Shown here: positions 41,284-51,845 of the stretch, piece by piece
Layout: each line of letters opens with the position of its first letter
Numbering within the stretch: the stretch's first letter is position 1
Source of the DNA: Ascarosepion bandense
Taxonomy: Eukaryota; Mollusca; Cephalopoda; Sepiida; Sepiidae
Assembly (NCBI GenBank): GCA_037127315.1
Contig: JBBBDQ010000192.1
Coordinates: 2,074,501 to 2,138,500 of the forward strand
Direction of reading: 5' to 3'
Length of the DNA stretch: 64,000 nt
The notes under the pieces: model-generated
Seen by the model: only the letters and a program-made list of their open reading frames with translations
Told to the model about the DNA's origin: nothing
The model's database searches: none
Program-made: the position numbers and the translations under genes

Positions 41284-42062
41284 TGATACTTTATAGCGGG
41301 TATCTTATTTATTCTTTTTCTAGTAGTAGGATTCCGTTCTAGTAAAGGATAATTGTATACCGTGCAGGTTAACGGAATTTGGCCTTGTGGGAAGATAGCC
41401 CACTATAATTCATAAAATGATTATAAAATCAAGAAAGGCAATTCGAGTATAAAATAACATTTATATATACACATTTCAATTAATGTTTTTACAATTAAAA
41501 TAATACTTGAAATAAAGGTCCAATGGAGGTTAGAATGTTCATGGAAAATATAATGCTGAAAAAGATAAAAGACTTAGGAGTGTGGAAGCGTCTTGTAGGT
41601 GAGGGGATGTTCATTTTGAATTTACCGCTTCTAAGGTCAATAAGTACTTTTGAGGAATGTCTTTGAAGAGGTCAGTAAGTACTTATGAGACAGTGGAGAA
41701 AGAAAGAGGCAAGCATAGTGATCGTTCGACTTAAGTCAAGGGAGAAACTAATCAGATCGTCTCCGCCGGTCTGTCTGCCTAACGATGCTTTGTCTCCGCT
41801 TTTTATATCTACCTTTTGGATCAAACAGCTTGTTTTGGATTTTCATACTTGAATTTGATTCTGGGCTCCCCATTGGCTGGTAAATAAAATTCGCGTAGGC
41901 TTGCGAAATGGAAATTTGATATTTGATTAATTTTTATTTTTCAACCAGAACATCTGCGCAAAATCGGATGCGCGACAACTAGTTTTGTTCATTCGCTTTC
42001 TGCTTGGCATAGAGCCAACATCCGGTCTCGCTTTTGCTTGGTCGGTATCACCACAACTTAAC
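41284..42062. repeat. Insertion in gag, LTR-like (TG...CA)
   Basis: 779 bp separate the coiled-coil part of gag from the part beginning EILKKLVIKQG. It begins TGATACTTTATAGC and ends AACTTAACA. It has no open frame of note and a TATA-like TTTTTATATCTA near 41799. I find no clear target duplication, so calling it a solo LTR is tentative. Confidence 0.4.
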
Positions 42063-42862
42063 AAGAGATTTTGAAAAAACTGGTAATAAAGCAGGGCAAA
42101 CCGAAGGAAGGCTCTAGAGGCTTCTCTGCAGAAGGTATTGCAAACTCACTTACAGAATTTGTATATAATCCCGAGGAAGGTATTACTTTTCATTCGTATT
42201 ATAAAAGATACGAAACTCTTTTTCGAGACGGTGCAAGGCATGGTCAGATGATGAAAAAATAATGCTCCTATTACAAAAGATAGGAACGCAGGAAAATATG
42301 AAATATACAAATTTTATTTTACCTAAAAAAAACTGAGGACATATCATTCGACGAAACGGTAGAGATTTTGTCGAAAATGTTTGGAGAAAGGGAAAGTTTG
42401 TTCTACACACGATATAAGTGTTTAAATATCGTAAAAGAATAACATGAAGATTTTGTTACATACGCCGGAAAGGTTAATTCATAATGCGAACCATTTAAAA
42501 TAAAAGACATCAAAGAGGACATGTTCAAATGTTTAATCTTCGTACAAGGATTAACAGCACCGAAAGACAAAGAAGTACGTTCGAAAATTTTCACAAGGTT
42601 GGATTAAGATGCAGAAATAACGCTACAGAAAGTGACAGAAAAATGGTAGAAATTGTTAAACATTAAGAAAGATAATGTTTGCATCGAAGAAAAAAGCATT
42701 GCTCGAATTCATAAAGTGAAGCAACAGGCCTACGAAAAGGGAAAACCGTACTGCGAAGCATGTGGCAAAAATAACCACGTCACAAAGAAATGTTATTTTA
42801 GAGACAAAATGTTTCGAATGTTCGAAGAAGGGACACAAAGCAGTGATGTGTAGGAAAAAAAG
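42063..42862 (+). pseudogene. Ty3-H gag, capsid and zinc knuckles
   Basis: Starts KKLVIKQGKPKEGSRGFSAEGIANSLTEFVYNPEEGITFHSYYKRYETLF, then continues with shifts (MFGERESLF, DFVTYAGKVN, MFKCLIFVQGL). Two CCHC knuckles follow in different frames: CEACGKNNHVTKKC (near 42751-42792) and CFECSKKGHKAVMC (near 42815-42853). Stops and frameshifts make it inactive. Confidence 0.75.
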
Positions 42863-42869
42863 GGACCAA

Positions 42870-43964
42870 AAGTCCAAAAAGATAAAAACTGTGGTAATGA
42901 AGAAAGTCACAAACGATTGCGATACAAGAAAATATGTGGACATAAAAATAAATGGAAGAACTGTACATTGTTTATTGGATACCGGAAGTGATATCTCTGC
43001 AGTAGATGAGTTAAAGAAAATTAAAAAGATTGCAAGAGGTATTTCAGGAAATAAATTAAAATTCAAAGGTGAATTTGTGGCTAAAGTAACATTTAACGGG
43101 AAAGTACAAAAGTCTAAGATCTACGTGATGTTAGGAAGGAATACAAATCTATTCGGTATAGATTTAATCGTGCTATTTAATTTATGGGAAAAACCCATGA
43201 ATATGTTCTGCACAAAGATAAAGGCGTCAAATGAAAGAAAGTCGAAGCAGACTGAAAAAATCGTAAAAGAATTAAAAAACGAGTTCACAGAAGTATTTTC
43301 GGAGGAACTGGGTTACTGTACTCAAACAGAAGTAAAGTTTGAAATGAAGGACAACATTAAACCAGTATTCAAGTTGAAAAGGAAAGTTCCATTCGCATCA
43401 TTGGAGGCCATAGATAAAGAATTGCAAAGATTAGAGAAAAATGGAGTTATTGAAAAAGTGGATTATTCAGATTGGGCATCGCTTACCGTCTATTTAATGA
43501 AGAAAAATCACAAGATCAGGGTGTGCGCTGACTTTTCAACTGGAGTAAATGAATTAAGATCATAAATATCCCCTCCCCACACCAGAGAAGATTTTTTCAA
43601 AGCTAAACGGAGGAAAGATCTTTTCGAAGATAGATCTGTCAGAAGCATATTTACAAGTAAAAGTAGCGGAAGAATGTTCAAAGTATTTGACATTAAATAC
43701 ACAAAGGATTATACAGTCTGAAACGTCTACCGTTTGGTTTAAAAATTGCACCTAGTGCATTCCAGCAAGTAATGGACACTATGGTATCAGATCTATGCAA
43801 TAGACACTATGGTATCTTGACTATGCAATGGCATACCTAGATGATATCTTGATCAAAAGCGAAAATATAGAAGAGCATAAATCGCACGTCTGCGAAGTGT
43901 TTAAGCAACTTAGGAACTACGGGTTCAAAGAAGGACCTGAAAAATGCGAGTTTTGTTTGGACAG
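42870..43964 (+). pseudogene. Ty3-H protease and first part of RT
   Basis: Protease: HCLLDTGSDISAV (DTGS active site) in the frame 42762-43565. RT: VPFASLEAIDKELQRLEKNGVIEKVDYSDWAS and KIRVCADFSTGVNEL, then a stop at 43563-43565. After shifts come FSKIDLSEAYLQVKV and MAYLDDILIKSENIEEHK with the YLDD box. A ~27-bp direct duplication (GACACTATGGTATC, twice at 43776-43815) disrupts the stretch before the active site. The coding sequence is then cut at 43964 by Ty3-N and resumes at 48807. Confidence 0.8.
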
Positions 43965-44737
43965 TATGGGGGATTTGGTATTTGCTGGGTTGTATGTTGA
44001 TTATTTCCCCACAAATACAACACTCTAATTTGCAATCGCGCAAAGTGAAGGAATAAATTACAACGGACATTCAACAACAAACAATTTATTCTGTGACAAA
44101 TAAAATGGTATGTAGAAACCAACAAAATACATGATTCGAAAATTGCCTTTTTGAGAAATACAAACTTGGGAAGAAGTTAATTTTTGTCCAAAAACGTGTA
44201 TAAGTATACCTTGGCAGAGTCTGTAAATAAGCCTTTCCTACTTACATTTGGTGTGTTTCAGTTGGCGACAACGTGTCGCGTTGCCGAAAGAAAATTTTCG
44301 GCTTATTCTTTTTAAGGTCCTTGGAGCGAGGTCACGAACTTTTGGCATGGAAGAAATGACATGGCCGGCAAAGTATACGGTGGCATGCGGACTTAATGGC
44401 CTGCTGGGTGACTGCTTGATGACTGTCTTTTCTTTCTAACTGTGTGTATTATATACATTAATAGGGGATCAACTAATCTTCCTAACATTAGGGTGTGAAA
44501 ACATTTACTGACCAATCAGATTTATTATTTTACTATTTTGTTTGGGGCCTAAATATTTTTGTGTTAATTTACTTCCAAGCCTATTTTTCTAGAATGTTCT
44601 TATTCTAAGTTTTTAGCTGATTGGTCGAGAAATATAAAAATGTAATCTAAATTCTACTGCTGTTTTGATCCAATTTATCTAGAATGTTCTATTGTGTTTG
44701 TGTGCTTATTCTAATAAAAAAAAATATGTATCCCATA
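43965..44737 (-). repeat. 3' LTR of Ty3-N (773 bp, complete)
   Basis: TATGGGGGATTTGG...TATCCCATA on the plus strand. It contains a TATA box for the minus strand (44449-44455), two CCAAT boxes (44512-44516; 44620-44624 in reverse), and two heat-shock-element-like sites (44587-44599 and 44677-44689). It is the complete copy; the partner at 48111-48802 lacks the first 82 bp. Confidence 0.9.
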
Positions 44738-47700
44738 TACCCCCCCCGCAGATTGATAAATATGGAAGTATTTATTAATATGTAATATAAGTTTTAAAAT
44801 GTTTCGGCCAATGTACCTTTCTTCCAGCTTTTGTGGTGGTGTTTGTCGGTGTATTTGTTGGCGTGGAGATTGGTTTGGACAATGTGGTATTTTGTGTACT
44901 TGTAGAGTGTTCAGTCGTACTGGTAAGTCTAAGTACGCTGGTTTTAGTCTGTCTATGGAGACAGTATCAAATTTGCCTTTTATGGCGAGTTTAAAATATT
45001 TGTGGTGTCTTTCAACTACCTGGAAAGGTCCGGAGTAGGTAGGGCACAAAGGTTTTTTGACTGCATCATTTCGAATAAAAACGTATTTACAGTCGTGAAG
45101 GTCTTTTGGTGTGTAAAGTTCTTTAGTTTGTGTTCTTGTGGGTGTGTAAACTAAATCGTTCATTTTGTGTTTAAAATCTTTTACAAAAGTTGTAGTTGGT
45201 TGTAAGGAAGTGTTTTTTTTTTCACAAAATTGACCTGGAAGTGTTAAAGATGTTCCAAAAACCATTTCGGAAGCTGTACATCCGAAGTCTTCTTTGATAA
45301 CATTCCTTATTGACAATAAAACAAGAGGCAAATTTTCAAACCATGTTCTGGAGTTGTTGTTAGCTGTTAAAGCTGTTTTAAGTTGTCTATGGAATCTTTC
45401 GATTAATCCATTTGCGCAGGGGTGATATGCTGTTGTTTTTATATGTTTGACTCCCAATAACTTTGTAAATTCATCGAAAAGCGTTGATTGAAATTGGGAG
45501 CCTCTGTCTGTTGTTATTACTGAAGGACAACCAAAGACTGCGATCCACTCTCGTAATATGGTTTTAGAGATAGTCTCTGCTGATATATCTCTAAGTGGGA
45601 CGGCAACAGGCCATCTTGTAAATCTGTCAATGATAGTAAGTATATACTGACAGTCATTTGCTATTGGCAATGGTCCGACAATATCGATGTGTAGGTTTGT
45701 GAACCTACCGTCTGGTTTTTTGAATTGTCCTGGAGGAGACTTTGTGTGTCTGTTTGTTTTGCTCTTCTGACAATTCAAGCATGTTTGAGTCCAGTTTTTT
45801 ATGTCAGTGTGCATATTAGGCCAAACAAAACGGTTGCTGATTAATTTTGCGGTTGCTCGGCGTCCAGGGTGTGAAAGGTTGTGGAAATGTGTAAATAACT
45901 TTTTTCTTAGTGATGGTGGTATATACGGTCTAGAGTGACCAGTTTTGACATCGCAAAGTATTGTTTGTGTTCCAAATGGAACAGGCTGTTCCTTCAGCTG
46001 TAGGGAAGTGTCGTTTAGTTTGTCTAATGGGGCATCTTTTTTTTGTTCATCTGCAATGAGCTCGAAGGTGAGATCTACCGACTCAATAGATTGTATTGTA
46101 GAGCGTGAAAGTGTATCTGCCACAATATTGTCTGAACCTTTTATGTATCGGATATCCGAGGTAAATTGTGATATATAGTCCAGTTGTCGAGTATCTCTGG
46201 GCGTATATTTCTCGGTATTTACATGTAAGGCGCAAGTAAGTGGTTTGTGGTCAGTGAAAACGGTGAAATCTCGTCCTTCGAGTAAGTGACGAAAGTGCCT
46301 TATGGACAAGTAAATTGCCAGTAACTCCCTTGAGAAGGTGCTGTATTTTCGTTGTGCAGTGTTCAATTTCACTGAGAAAAAGGATATTGGTTTTTCCAAG
46401 CCATTTTGTTTTTGTTGTAGGACTGCTCCAATTGAGTCTCCTGACGCGTCTGTTGTTAGTGAAAGTGTTGTAGTGTTGTCATTAGAGATGTAGGAGAGCT
46501 TGGTAAAATCTGCTAATGCTTTTTTAGCATTGTGAAAAGCAGTTAAAGCTTCTCCTTCAATTTGAATTTTTGCATTTTTATTTTTTTGTTGTTGCAACAT
46601 GTTTGTTAGCGGGGTTAATATGCTGGAACAACGTGGAATAAATCTACGGTAGTAATTTATCAAACCGAGAAATCGTCGAAGTTGTCGCAGTGATGTTGGT
46701 TGTGGGAAATTTTGTATGGCTGTGACTTTTTCTGGGATAGGTGTGATTCCCTGTTCGTCTATCATGTGGCCTAAAAAGTTCAATTTCGAGACAGCAAAAT
46801 CACATTTGCTTATGTTGATTTTCAAGCCGAAATGTGCTAGTCTCTCGAAAACTTGTAATACATGGTCTTTATGTTCATTGATGTCATTGCTAGCAATGAG
46901 GACATCGTCGATATAAGCAAAAGCAAATGGTAACCCTCTCAATACCTCGTCAATGAGTTTCTGGAAAGTTTGGGCAGCATTACGTAGTCCAAATGGCATT
47001 CTGGTGAATTCGAAAAGTCCAAAAGGAGTTGTAATTGCTGTTTTTTCTATGTCTTCTTCGGATACTGGAATTTGGTAGTAAGCTTTAACCAAATCTAGTT
47101 TTGTGAAGATTCTGGTTCCTTGCAAGCCCATGGCGAAATCGTGTCGATGTGGGATTGGATACCTATCAGGAACTGTTTTTGCGTTGAGGTTCCTGAAATC
47201 CCCACAAGGTCGCCATGCACCTGTTTCTGGCTTCTGGACCATATGTAGCGGTGAGGAGTATGGACTACTAGAAGGACGTATAATGCCTAATTGTAACATG
47301 TGCTGAAATTCGTCTTTTGCTACTTTATATTTCTCTGGATGCAATCTGCGTGGTGATGCATGTGTGGGTGGTCCAGAGGTTGTGATATAATGTTTGGCTG
47401 TGTGACGAACTTCATCAGAATGTTTAAAGGGCGTAGTAAGAGTTGGAAATTTTGTAATCAACTCTTGTAGTCCATTCGCATCTGGTAGTGCCGCACAGAT
47501 TCCTGTTGACTTGTAGATTGAGGTGATTCCCTTTGCTGTTAGGTCTGTGTTGCAATCGACGAGAGATTGCCTAGCCATGTTCACTGAAACGTTGAAATGG
47601 GACAAAAAATCAGCTCCAAGAATCGGTGTTTTTACTTGGGCTATTGTGAAGATCCACGGAAAAGGTCGGCGTAAACCCAAATTGAGCGTCAGTGCTATCT

Positions 47701-47974
47701 CTCCGTAGGTGTCAATTCTTGATCCATTTGCTGCTTGCAGTGTGAATGAAGATAGTTGGTATTTTCTTCTTGGATCCGATGGAATAACGCTGATTTGTGC
47801 GCCGGTGTCGACTAAAAATAAATATCCGGTATTTTTGTCTTGGATGTAAAATAGACGACTTCCTTGTTTTATACCAGCAGCTAATGTCGTCTTTACTTGC
47901 TGCCGGTGTAACCGTTTCCCAGGTTTTGTGTTGAAGTGTGTGAGGTCGAATTGAAGTTGCATGGTTTTATGCAC
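44711..47974 (-). CDS. Ty3-N pol: protease, RT, RNase H, integrase (1087 codons)
   Basis: One uninterrupted frame. The protease has [13 protein letters not shown] (DTGA at 56-59). RT has [12 protein letters not shown] near 292-303, [13 protein letters not shown], and the catalytic YIDD at 354-357. RNase H has [12 protein letters not shown] (508-519), [10 protein letters not shown] and FTDHKPLT. The integrase has an HHCC zinc domain (HNLSHPGRR to CLNCQ, 698-735) and catalytic D764 (HIDIVG), D823 (TDRGSQF) and E859 (GLIERF), a perfect D35E spacing. The C-terminal end (from about residue 1057) runs through the polypurine tract into the LTR. All key catalytic residues checked are present. Pol is in a different frame from the gag remnant and overlaps it at 47893-47974, as in elements that use frameshifting. 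Confidence 0.95.
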   Translation of the reverse strand: MHKTMQLQFDLTHFNTKPGKRLHRQQVKTTLAAGIKQGSRLFYIQDKNTGYLFLVDTGAQISVIPSDPRRKYQLSSFTLQAANGSRIDTYGEIALTLNLGLRRPFPWIFTIAQVKTPILGADFLSHFNVSVNMARQSLVDCNTDLTAKGITSIYKSTGICAALPDANGLQELITKFPTLTTPFKHSDEVRHTAKHYITTSGPPTHASPRRLHPEKYKVAKDEFQHMLQLGIIRPSSSPYSSPLHMVQKPETGAWRPCGDFRNLNAKTVPDRYPIPHRHDFAMGLQGTRIFTKLDLVKAYYQIPVSEEDIEKTAITTPFGLFEFTRMPFGLRNAAQTFQKLIDEVLRGLPFAFAYIDDVLIASNDINEHKDHVLQVFERLAHFGLKINISKCDFAVSKLNFLGHMIDEQGITPIPEKVTAIQNFPQPTSLRQLRRFLGLINYYRRFIPRCSSILTPLTNMLQQQKNKNAKIQIEGEALTAFHNAKKALADFTKLSYISNDNTTTLSLTTDASGDSIGAVLQQKQNGLEKPISFFSVKLNTAQRKYSTFSRELLAIYLSIRHFRHLLEGRDFTVFTDHKPLTCALHVNTEKYTPRDTRQLDYISQFTSDIRYIKGSDNIVADTLSRSTIQSIESVDLTFELIADEQKKDAPLDKLNDTSLQLKEQPVPFGTQTILCDVKTGHSRPYIPPSLRKKLFTHFHNLSHPGRRATAKLISNRFVWPNMHTDIKNWTQTCLNCQKSKTNRHTKSPPGQFKKPDGRFTNLHIDIVGPLPIANDCQYILTIIDRFTRWPVAVPLRDISAETISKTILREWIAVFGCPSVITTDRGSQFQSTLFDEFTKLLGVKHIKTTAYHPCANGLIERFHRQLKTALTANNNSRTWFENLPLVLLSIRNVIKEDFGCTASEMVFGTSLTLPGQFCEKKNTSLQPTTTFVKDFKHKMNDLVYTPTRTQTKELYTPKDLHDCKYVFIRNDAVKKPLCPTYSGPFQVVERHHKYFKLAIKGKFDTVSIDRLKPAYLDLPVRLNTLQVHKIPHCPNQSPRQQIHRQTPPQKLEERYIGRNILKLILHINKYFHIYQSAGGVYGIHIFFY
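44738..44749 (-). promoter_or_regulatory. Polypurine tract of Ty3-N
   Basis: Minus-strand GCGGGGGGGGTA directly precedes the 3' LTR start TATGGGA. Position and composition fit the plus-strand primer. Confidence 0.75.
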
Positions 47975-48110
47975 TTCCTTGCTTCACATCCAAATTTGAA
48001 ATGATACCAACAGGTATCATAGTTGCGTCGCTCTCTAGAGAATGAGCTCGATCTACTTCGACTTCTGCGTCGTGAGGAGGTTCTGTAAGGACGGGAACGT
48101 TCGGATGTTT
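47893..48110 (-). pseudogene. Ty3-N gag remnant (C-terminal end only)
   Basis: An Arg/Ser-rich run (RRRSRSRSSSFSRERR) is followed by [20 protein letters not shown], the CCHC-like end of gag in this gypsy group. The rest of gag is gone. The frame is open upstream into the LTR as far as an ATG at 48187-48189, giving a 98-codon LTR-gag chimera. That ATG and fusion arise from the deletion. Confidence 0.75.
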
Positions 48111-48802
48111 GAAGGAATAAATTACAACGGACATTCAACAACAAACAATTTATTCTGTGACAAATAAAATGGTATGTAGAAACCAACAAAATACATGATT
48201 CGAAAATTGCCTTTTTGAGAAATATAAACTTGGCAAGAAGTTAATTTTTGTCCAAAAACATGTATAAGTATACCTTGGCAGAGTCTGTAAATAAGCCTTT
48301 CCTACTTACATTTGGTGTGTTTCAGTTGGCGACAACGTGTCGCGTTGCCGAAAGAAAATTTTCGGCTTATTCTTTTTAAGGTCCTTGGAGCGAGGTCACG
48401 AACTTTTGGCATGGAAGAAATGACATGGCCGGCAAAGTATACGGTGGCATGCGGACTTAATGGCCTGCTGGGTGACTGCTTGATGACTGTCTTTTCTTTC
48501 TAACTGTGTGTATTATATACATTAATAGGGGATCAACTAATCTTCCTAACATTAGGGTGTGAAAACATTTACTGACCAATCAGATTTATTATTTTACTAT
48601 TTTGTTTGGGGCCTAAATATTTTTGTGTTAATTTACTTCCAAGCCTATTTTTCTAGAATGTTCTTATTCTAAGTTTTTAGCTGATTGGTCGAGAAATATA
48701 AAAATGTAATCTAAATTCTACTGCTGTTTTGATCCAATTTATCTAGAATGTTCTATTGTGTTTGTGTGCTTATTCTAATAAAAAAAAAATATGTATCCCA
48801 TA
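48111..48802 (-). repeat. 5' LTR of Ty3-N, truncated by 82 bp
   Basis: Identical to 44047-44737 except for a handful of changes (for example TACAAACTTGGGAAG versus TATAAACTTGGCAAG) and one extra A in the A-run. The downstream end is missing: it abuts gag sequence at 48110/48111 instead of continuing to the 82 bp found at 43965-44046. The promoter-side region is intact. Confidence 0.9.
48513..48753 (-). promoter_or_regulatory. Ty3-N promoter region with heat-shock-element-like sites
   Basis: Reading the minus strand from the LTR start: an HSE-like site at 48741-48753 (GAACATTCTAGAT: two perfect units, third degraded), an inverted-CCAAT region near 48690, a perfect three-unit HSE at 48651-48663 (plus strand TTCTAGAATGTTC, i.e. 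TTCnnGAAnnTTC), a second CCAAT near 48580, and a TATA box (TATATAA) at 48513-48519. The same set is in the 3' LTR. Heat-shock factor binds such three-unit arrays in animals. That it drives this LTR is inference. Confidence 0.6.
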
Positions 48803-48806
48803 ACAG

Positions 48807-50739
48807 GATCGAGTATTTAGGGCAAATTATCAATCGCAAAGGTAGAAAACCTAATCCAAATAGAACTGAAGTGATTAAGAATATGCCAATTCCAGATAAT
48901 GTAACTAAGCTTCAGTCATTTCTGGGGTTCGCAAACTACTACAACATCTACATTCCTAAGATGCACGACCTTAGAGCACCCTTAAATAAATTGCTGGAAA
49001 AGAATAAAAAGTGGTGTTAGACGAAAGAATGCGAGGAAGCTTTTGAAAAAATAAAAAGTGCTTGCTCTCAGGTTTGGCGTTGGTGCAGTACGATCCGAAG
49101 AAAGAATTAATCATAGCAACGGATGCAAGCGAATACGGCATTGGAGCTTTATTACATAAACTCTAAGATGGCACAACGAAACTTATTGCTCATGCTTCAA
49201 GAGCGTTGAAAAAAAATTATAGTCAAATAGAAAAAGAAGCACTGGCCATAATTTATGCGGTAAAAAAGTTCCACAGATTTAATTATGGAAGAGAGTTTCT
49301 GCTGCTGACCACAAACCGTTATTGTCAATATTTGGGTCCAAAAAGGTGCACCAACCCATTCAGCGAACAGGCTTCAAAGATGGTCCGTAATTTTATTGAA
49401 TTACAATTTCAAAATGAAGTTTATACCATCTAAAAAATAGCGCATGTGGATTGTCTATCAAGACTGATTCCGAAAAAGCCTGAATTGCTAGAAGAAACGG
49501 AAATAGCGGCGCTGAAAGAAGAAAAGGAACTAAAGAATGTACTAGTAAACACTGTTAGTGTATAACCAGTAACACCGGAAGAAATGGAAAAAATGGCGGA
49601 AACCGACGAATATATTTCTAAAATGATTAGGCAAGTCAAAGAAAATAAAGGAGAAAAAATTTCACCATTTTCCATTTGCAACGATACATTGATGTATGCT
49701 CATAGAGTGGTAATACCAAGGGTGTTGAGAAAAAGAATTTTAAAAGAATTCTATTTAGGTCATCCAGGCATTTCACGAATGAAGTCCTTAACGAGGAGTT
49801 ACGTGTACTGGCCTGGAATGGACAAAGATATCGAAGAATTAGTGAAACAATGTAAAGACTGTCAGCTAGCAGCTAAAGCACCGCCCGTAAGAATGCAGCC
49901 GTGGCCTAAAACTGATGTTTAGAATTCATGTAGACTATACAGGACTGATAAAAAGGGAATACTATCTAATTATGGTAGATAGTTTTTCAAAATGGCCTGA
50001 GGTATATAAATTCAAGCAACCAACAGCGGCAAACTTGATTAAGGCTCTAAATGAAGTTTTTAGCCGACTGGGAGTACCGAAAACAATCGTAAGCGATAAC
50101 GGTACGATGTTCACATATAATCCAAGGTCAAATGGGCAGGCGGAGAGATTCGTCAATACATTTAAAAGGGCAATGAGGAAAGCAGATGGAATCGACACGG
50201 ATGATAAAAACATACAAATCTTTTTTATGGTGTATAGGATTACACCTAATCATAATATCAATGGTAATATATCTCCTGCAGAGGTAATGTTTGCGAGGAA
50301 GATTAGGTCAATCTTCGATAGACTATTACCTAAGGAAAGGAAAAAGACCTCAAGAAAAGACAACTTGGAGACAAAATTTTACAAACAAGGCGAAAAAATC
50401 TTCTTCAAAAATTATTGCGCAGGAAAATGTTTGTGGGAAGATGGAATAATAACTCGGAGGATTGGTAAGGTGATCTATTTAGTGAAAGGACCGAAATTTG
50501 TCTGTAAGAGACACTTAAACCAGTTAAGACCCAGATTCGTGGAAACCGTAAATAAAGAATTTGAGATGCCATTGCAGGTTCTCTACGATACATTCGAAAT
50601 TAAACCACCCGCGAACATGGACGTACCGATGGAGGTAACTAAGGATTCTCTTGAAATCGAGGACTCTAGGAGAAGGAGCAAGAGAAAAAGAAAGAAGACT
50701 AAACACCTATGCCCTGACCCCAAAAGAAAGAAGTATTGA
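48807..50739 (+). pseudogene. Ty3-H RT C-terminus, RNase H and integrase
   Basis: Resumes with RIEYLGQIINRKGRKPNPNRTEVI and LGFANYYNIYIPKMHDLRAPLNKLL, then a stop at 49018-49020. RNase H: IATDASEYGIGALLHKL, SQIEKEALAIIYAVKKFHRF, with shifts and stops. Integrase: H2C2 HPGISRMKSLTRSYVYWPGMDKDIEELVKQCKDCQ. A frameshift at 49915 leads to HVDYTG (first Asp), VSDNGTMFT (second Asp) and NPRSNGQAERFV (Glu). About 25 residues between the second Asp and the Glu are deleted, which would kill the enzyme. The C-terminus continues to KRKKTKHLCPDPKRKKY and the stop at 50737-50739. Confidence 0.85.
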
Positions 50740-50762
50740 GCGAAGAATTTAGCTCGGAGGGA

Positions 50763-51148
50763 GGTTGTAGAGGAATAACCTATCCTACCCCGGAATGGAT
50801 TTGTTCCGGTCTATAAAAGACTGGGACTAGAGAGAACTACAGAGCCATCGTCACTAGGCGAGAGCATACATCCCTAGACGAGAGCATACGTCACTAGACG
50901 GAAGCATACGTCACTAGACGGAAGCATACGTCACTAGACGGAAGCATTCTTCACTAGACGGACGCATACGTCCTAGGCAGAGACATTGTCTACTTGTTTG
51001 TTATACCTGTTACTATTTGTTGGTGTTCTTGTATTGTCTATTGGTTTATTGTACTGTGGTATAATAAATCTCTATTAATCTATCTTAAGTGTTAAGTATT
51101 ATTCTTGCACTATTCTTTTCCCTGATTATCCTCTCACGGGATATATCA
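50763..51148 (+). repeat. 3' LTR of Ty3-H (386 bp)
   Basis: Matches the 5' LTR without its 222-bp block. The first base is G where the 5' LTR has T. TATA box at 50812-50818. It carries a VNTR of about six ~20-bp units (CGTCACTAGACGGAAGCATA and variants, 50847-50965), more than the 5' LTR. It is preceded by a purine tract (CGGAGGGAG) and followed by the ACATA duplication. Confidence 0.85.
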
Positions 51149-51153
51149 ACATA

Positions 51154-51842
51154 TTATATTTAGATGTTATATATATTAAAAAGATGTTTATATACATTAT
51201 TATGAATAGAATAAATAAAGAACAAATAGGAAAAAAGTGTCTTTAATATAACGTTTCACTTATAACAAGCTTCTTTAATAAAAATGATTATACATTATTA
51301 TATACATATATTATGTACATATTATAAAAACATTTGTATACATTGTTATACACGTGTATATATAAAAAAGTAATACACATTATTATACATATATGTATAT
51401 ATTAAAAACATTTATACACACACTATTATGGAAATATATCATAGGTATTATGGAAATATATCATATGTATATATTAAAAATATTTATACAGATTATTATA
51501 AACATATGTTATGTATATATTAAAAAACATATATACACATTAATATATGTATATGTCATGTATAAAATACTATATATATTATTATACACATGTTATGTAC
51601 ATATTAAAATATTTATACACATTATTATACAAATTTATTATGTATATATTAAAAAATATACACATATGTATATATTGAAAACATTTATACACATTATTGT
51701 ACACGTTATGTATCTCTAAAAATATTTATATACATTATTATATATATTTGTTATGTATATGTTAAAATATTTATGCGCATTATTTAACACATGTTATATA
51801 TATGTTGAAAAATATTTATACACATTATAATGCACATGTGTT
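51154..51842. repeat. ~46-bp AT-rich minisatellite (right of Ty3-H)
   Basis: Continuation of the array left of Ty3-H: repeated CATTATTATACACATATGTT and GTATATATTAAAAACATTTA. Units are degenerate. Open frames within it are chance products of the repeat. Confidence 0.8.
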
Positions 51843-51845
51843 TTG

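Larger units (their letters stand above)
43965..48802 (-). mobile_element. Ty3-N: young Ty3/gypsy element nested in Ty3-H
   Basis: Minus-strand element bracketed by ACAG (43961-43964 and 48803-48806). Deleting it and one ACAG restores the host RT reading FCLD-RIEYLGQII. LTR ends are TATGGG...CCCATA. The two LTR copies (44047-44737 and 48111-48802) differ by about four changes over ~690 bp by eye, so insertion is recent. The 5' LTR lacks its last 82 bp together with the PBS, leader and most of gag, but pol is fully open. Confidence 0.9.
40265..51148 (+). mobile_element. Ty3-H: full-length but dead Ty3/gypsy element
   Basis: Has a 5' LTR 40265-40825, leader, gag, protease, RT, RNase H, integrase and 3' LTR 50763-51148. 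It is bounded by ACATA at 40260-40264 and 51149-51153. The coding region has many stops and shifts, and a younger element (43965-48802) sits in the RT. The LTRs have drifted: I count about 8 differences in the first ~95 bp compared by eye, and the 5' LTR has an extra block. Confidence 0.85.

Noticed and set aside
51393..51719. 108-codon open frame
   Set aside because: Same reason: product of the ~46-bp minisatellite.
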